Shown here: positions 61,570-64,000 of the stretch, piece after piece | Position numbering within the stretch: position 1 is the first letter of the stretch | Layout of the letters: the number at the start of each line of letters is the position of its first letter | Assembly: GCF_034043515.1 (NCBI RefSeq) | Contig: NZ_CP138214.1 | Span: 1,116,001-1,180,000, forward strand | DNA from: Pseudomonas sp. MUP55 | GTDB taxonomy: Bacteria > Pseudomonadota > Gammaproteobacteria > Pseudomonadales > Pseudomonadaceae | DNA: 64,000 bases | Direction: 5' to 3' | Program-made: the position numbers and the translations under genes | The notes under the pieces: model-generated | Databases searched by the model: none | The model's input: the letters and a program-made list of their open reading frames with translations, nothing else | What the model was told of the DNA's origin: nothing

Positions 61570-63057
61570 TCAGAATTTCCAGATCACGTCGACAAAGGCG
61601 CGGTGCATGTACGAGTCGACCTGGCTGCCGTAGGCATCGCCCGGTTTGAACACGCCGGCGCGCAGGCGCACCAGGGCCGACGGCTCGTCGATCGACTGGC
61701 TGAGCCCGGCCGGCAACAGGCCTTTCTTGAAGTACTTGGTGACCACAAGGTCCATTTCCTGGCCCAGGTCTTTCTTGCCGTCTTCCAGCGGCAGGGAGGT
61801 GCTGGAGAGGATCGCGCCGGTCACGTCATCGGTGTTGTTCTGCACCGCATCGATGCCGTTGCTGCCCACCGGCTTGTTGCCGTCCACGCGCCAGAACTTG
61901 TGGTAGACCAGGCTTGCGTCATAGTCCTCGCGCAGCTGCCAGGAACCGAACAGGCTCATGGACTGCATGTTGTTCATCTCGCCACGGAAGGCTTCGCCGA
62001 AGCGGTGCACGCGGGACTGGGTGCCGGTCCAGTTCGAACGGTTGCTTTGCAGGCCGTTCTGTTCGTACTCGGCACTGGCGCGCGAATAGGCCGCGCCCAC
62101 TTGCCACTGCGGGTCCAGGCGCAGGCGCACGCCGATATCGGTGGCCCAGCCACTCACGTCATCGCTGCGCTTGGCGTTGGTGGGGCGGGTGCCGTCGGCG
62201 TTCAGCGCGTTGACCGTATCGCGATCGCCGCGCATGCCGGTGATGCTCGCCCAGTAGTTGACGGTGTTGGTGTTGCGCCAGTTATAGGCGTCGCTGTTGG
62301 CTTCGATGCCGAGCCAGGTCAGGTCGCCGTTTTCGCGTTTGTCCAACGGGTCGCTGGCCACGCCCGGTTCGGCGTAGTCGAGCTTGCCGTCGTCATGGGT
62401 GTGGTGGCCGCGCAGGCCGATCCACTGGCCCGGCGTCCACTGGTAGGCGGCGTCGGCGTAGAAGTGCTGGCGGTCCTTGTCCTTGGGCGACAGTTCCTTG
62501 AGGTCGGTGCGGTATTCGCTGAAGCGTTCAGCGGCGCCGACGTTGGCCTTGAGCAGGGTGGTGTCGAAGGTCCAGTTCAGCGCTTCGATGTTGGTGTCGC
62601 GCCATTGGCCGTCGTCATTGCGCAGGCGCTGGCGACCGAACTTGAGGATCTCGCCAGGGTAGGGCGTGAAGCCGCTGTAGCCCACCCAGAACTCGCGCAG
62701 GGCCAGGTAGTTTTTCTTGGCCTTGCGGTCGTCGTTGCTCGATTGTTCGGTGGTGTCGTCGGACGACTGTTGCAGGGTGTCGGTCTCGATGATGTCGCTG
62801 GACACCACCGCCTGGCCCATGGCGTAGGCACTCCACGCACCGCTTTCGCCGTAGATCCACGGGCGCAGGTCCAGGCCGATACCGTTGACGTCGCCGCCTT
62901 TCTGGGTGCCCAGGTCGCGGTCGTCTTCGGACTGCGCGGTGGCTTTGACTTCCAGGCCGAAGTTCTTCGCTTCGGTCAGCGCCGCCAGGGTCGGGCACGA
63001 CCACAGCAGGGCGAAGGACAGGCCGATGCCGGCCTTGACGAATGGGTTGAGCTTCAT
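61570..63057 (-). CDS. algE: Alginate outer membrane export porin AlgE
   Basis: A 495-residue beta-barrel that exports alginate across the outer membrane. The signal peptide ends near TLAAL. Alternating amphipathic strands run to the C-terminal [12 protein letters not shown], whose terminal Phe is the BAM recognition signal. [27 protein letters not shown] is conserved in the family. Its ATG overlaps the algK stop (ATGA). Confidence 0.94.
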   Translation of the reverse strand: MKLNPFVKAGIGLSFALLWSCPTLAALTEAKNFGLEVKATAQSEDDRDLGTQKGGDVNGIGLDLRPWIYGESGAWSAYAMGQAVVSSDIIETDTLQQSSDDTTEQSSNDDRKAKKNYLALREFWVGYSGFTPYPGEILKFGRQRLRNDDGQWRDTNIEALNWTFDTTLLKANVGAAERFSEYRTDLKELSPKDKDRQHFYADAAYQWTPGQWIGLRGHHTHDDGKLDYAEPGVASDPLDKRENGDLTWLGIEANSDAYNWRNTNTVNYWASITGMRGDRDTVNALNADGTRPTNAKRSDDVSGWATDIGVRLRLDPQWQVGAAYSRASAEYEQNGLQSNRSNWTGTQSRVHRFGEAFRGEMNNMQSMSLFGSWQLREDYDASLVYHKFWRVDGNKPVGSNGIDAVQNNTDDVTGAILSSTSLPLEDGKKDLGQEMDLVVTKYFKKGLLPAGLSQSIDEPSALVRLRAGVFKPGDAYGSQVDSYMHRAFVDVIWKF

Positions 63058-64000
63058 AGGGATTCCTCGCCGTCTTCTTCTTGCAGGGCGTGCAGTTGCA
63101 GCGTGCTCTGGGCCAGGGTGCCGCGGGCCGCCAGTTCCTGTTGCACCAGGCGTTGGCCTTCGGCGCGTTGTTCAGGGGTCAGCGGGGCTTCGAGCTGGGT
63201 GGCCAGCTCAACGGCCTCTGGCGTGTCCTGGGCTTTGGCCAGTTGGCTGAAGACATAGGCGTTCAATGGGTCGGGCTTGGTGCCCTTGCCTTGGGAAAAC
63301 AGTTGGGCGATGGCGAAGTCGGCGCTGTTCTGGCCGTTGCGCGCAGCGGTCAGCAGGTGGTCCAGAGCTTTTTGCGGGTAGACCTTGCCCAGGTAGCCAC
63401 GGCGGTAGATCTGGCCGAGGTAGTAATCGGCGGCCACTTCACGGCCCACGGCTTTTTCGAAATGAGCTTCGGCGGCTTTGGCATCAGCCGGCACCCACTT
63501 GCCTTCGTAGTAGAGCTTGCCCAGCAACAGTTCGGCACGCGGCTGGTCGGCAGCGCGCCCGTTGTCGAGGTACTTCATCATCTGGTCGACGTCGCCCAGT
63601 TCGGGGAAGTCGTAGAGCAGTTGCGCCAGGCTGACCCAGGACGCCGGGTAGCCAGGGGCGATTTTTTCCAGCAGGGCCTGGGCGGTTTTCTCGTCCGGGG
63701 TGCCGAGGGTGGCATCGCCCAGCACGCGGGCAACGCTGTCGACACGCTGGGCGGTGACGGTGCCACGGCTGTAGCCTGCTTCCATTTGCTTGAGCAGTTC
63801 GGCCTGTTGCTCCGGCTGCTGTTTTTTCTGATAGACCGTGGCCAGCTCGACGTAGCAGATATCGGTGGTGTTCAGCGCGGCTTTGCAGATGCGCTCCACA
63901 TCATCCAGGTGCTGGTCGTAGGTGCCCTGGGTGCGATACAGCAGTACCTGGGCCAGGCCGGCTTCCGGATAACCGGCGGCTTGCCACTGGCTGATCTGCT
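63054..64000 (-). CDS. algK: Alginate export lipoprotein AlgK (partial)
   Basis: The C-terminal 314 or so residues of AlgK; the start lies beyond the window edge. The fragment consists of Sel1/TPR-like helical repeats, for example [30 protein letters not shown] and [30 protein letters not shown]. The frame stays open to base 64000. AlgK is an outer membrane lipoprotein that helps place AlgE and joins AlgX and Alg44. Upstream algD, alg8 and alg44 are expected outside the window. Confidence 0.92.
   Translation of the reverse strand, partial: QISQWQAAGYPEAGLAQVLLYRTQGTYDQHLDDVERICKAALNTTDICYVELATVYQKKQQPEQQAELLKQMEAGYSRGTVTAQRVDSVARVLGDATLGTPDEKTAQALLEKIAPGYPASWVSLAQLLYDFPELGDVDQMMKYLDNGRAADQPRAELLLGKLYYEGKWVPADAKAAEAHFEKAVGREVAADYYLGQIYRRGYLGKVYPQKALDHLLTAARNGQNSADFAIAQLFSQGKGTKPDPLNAYVFSQLAKAQDTPEAVELATQLEAPLTPEQRAEGQRLVQQELAARGTLAQSTLQLHALQEEDGEESL

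Noticed and set aside
61525..63258. 577-codon plus-strand frame opposite algE
   Set aside because: It is antisense to a well-supported porin gene and shows only shadow composition.

Overview
This window reads as a chromosomal segment of a Pseudomonas of the P. fluorescens group. The evidence is the high GC content, the intact division and cell wall (dcw) gene order, a Pseudomonas-type alginate operon, and many paired REP elements of the types starting GTAGGAGCGAGCTTGCTCGCG and TGTGGGAGGGGGCTTGC. Identification rests on gene content, motifs and familiarity with these families; no database search was possible.

Layout. 1-159 is the tail of a metallo-beta-lactamase fold hydrolase. 338-6158 is an envelope block: an OmpA-family lipoprotein, then on the minus strand lpoA-yraN-gmhA/diaA-dolP, then divergent rsmI and the RNase P RNA gene rnpB. 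6409-24402 is the complete dcw cluster on the plus strand: mraZ, rsmH, ftsL, ftsI, murE, murF, mraY, murD, ftsW, murG, murC, ddlB, ftsQ, ftsA, ftsZ and lpxC. A strong promoter and three 10-bp-spaced MraZ boxes precede it, and most genes overlap by 1-11 bases.

24481-41616 is mixed accessory and regulatory content. It holds a diguanylate cyclase, an OprD-type porin, a possible small RNA, and an RND efflux operon that carries its own two-component system. It also holds a tandem pair of periplasmic binding proteins (one fused to a RidA domain), a YkgJ-type protein, a GNAT acetyltransferase, CheV, a 2-hydroxyacid dehydrogenase and a LysR regulator. 41727-46572 is an aromatic-acid-type efflux cassette (outer membrane factor, FUSC, DUF1656, HlyD). 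46628-48030 is a cassette of two unrecognised genes that resembles a membrane-active toxin with a four-helix immunity protein; its start codon sits behind a perfect hairpin. 48105-51954 holds an NTF2-like protein, an MFS exporter, a LysR regulator, an SDR and a small membrane protein. 52250-64000 is the distal alginate operon on the minus strand (algK partial, algE, algG, algX, algL, algI, algJ, algF, algA), interrupted by repeats at two junctions.

How the parts work together. The dcw block makes peptidoglycan precursors (murC-G, mraY, ddlB), polymerises septal wall (ftsI, ftsW) and builds the divisome (ftsL, Q, A, Z), with lpxC committing lipid A synthesis. LpoA, the OmpA lipoprotein and DolP act on the same envelope. 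The alginate genes supply GDP-mannose precursor synthesis, acetylation, epimerisation, trimming and export. The most unusual items are the toxin-immunity-like pair with its hairpin, the binding protein-RidA fusion, the candidate small RNA near 27660-27804, and the repeats inserted in essential or coordinately expressed operons.
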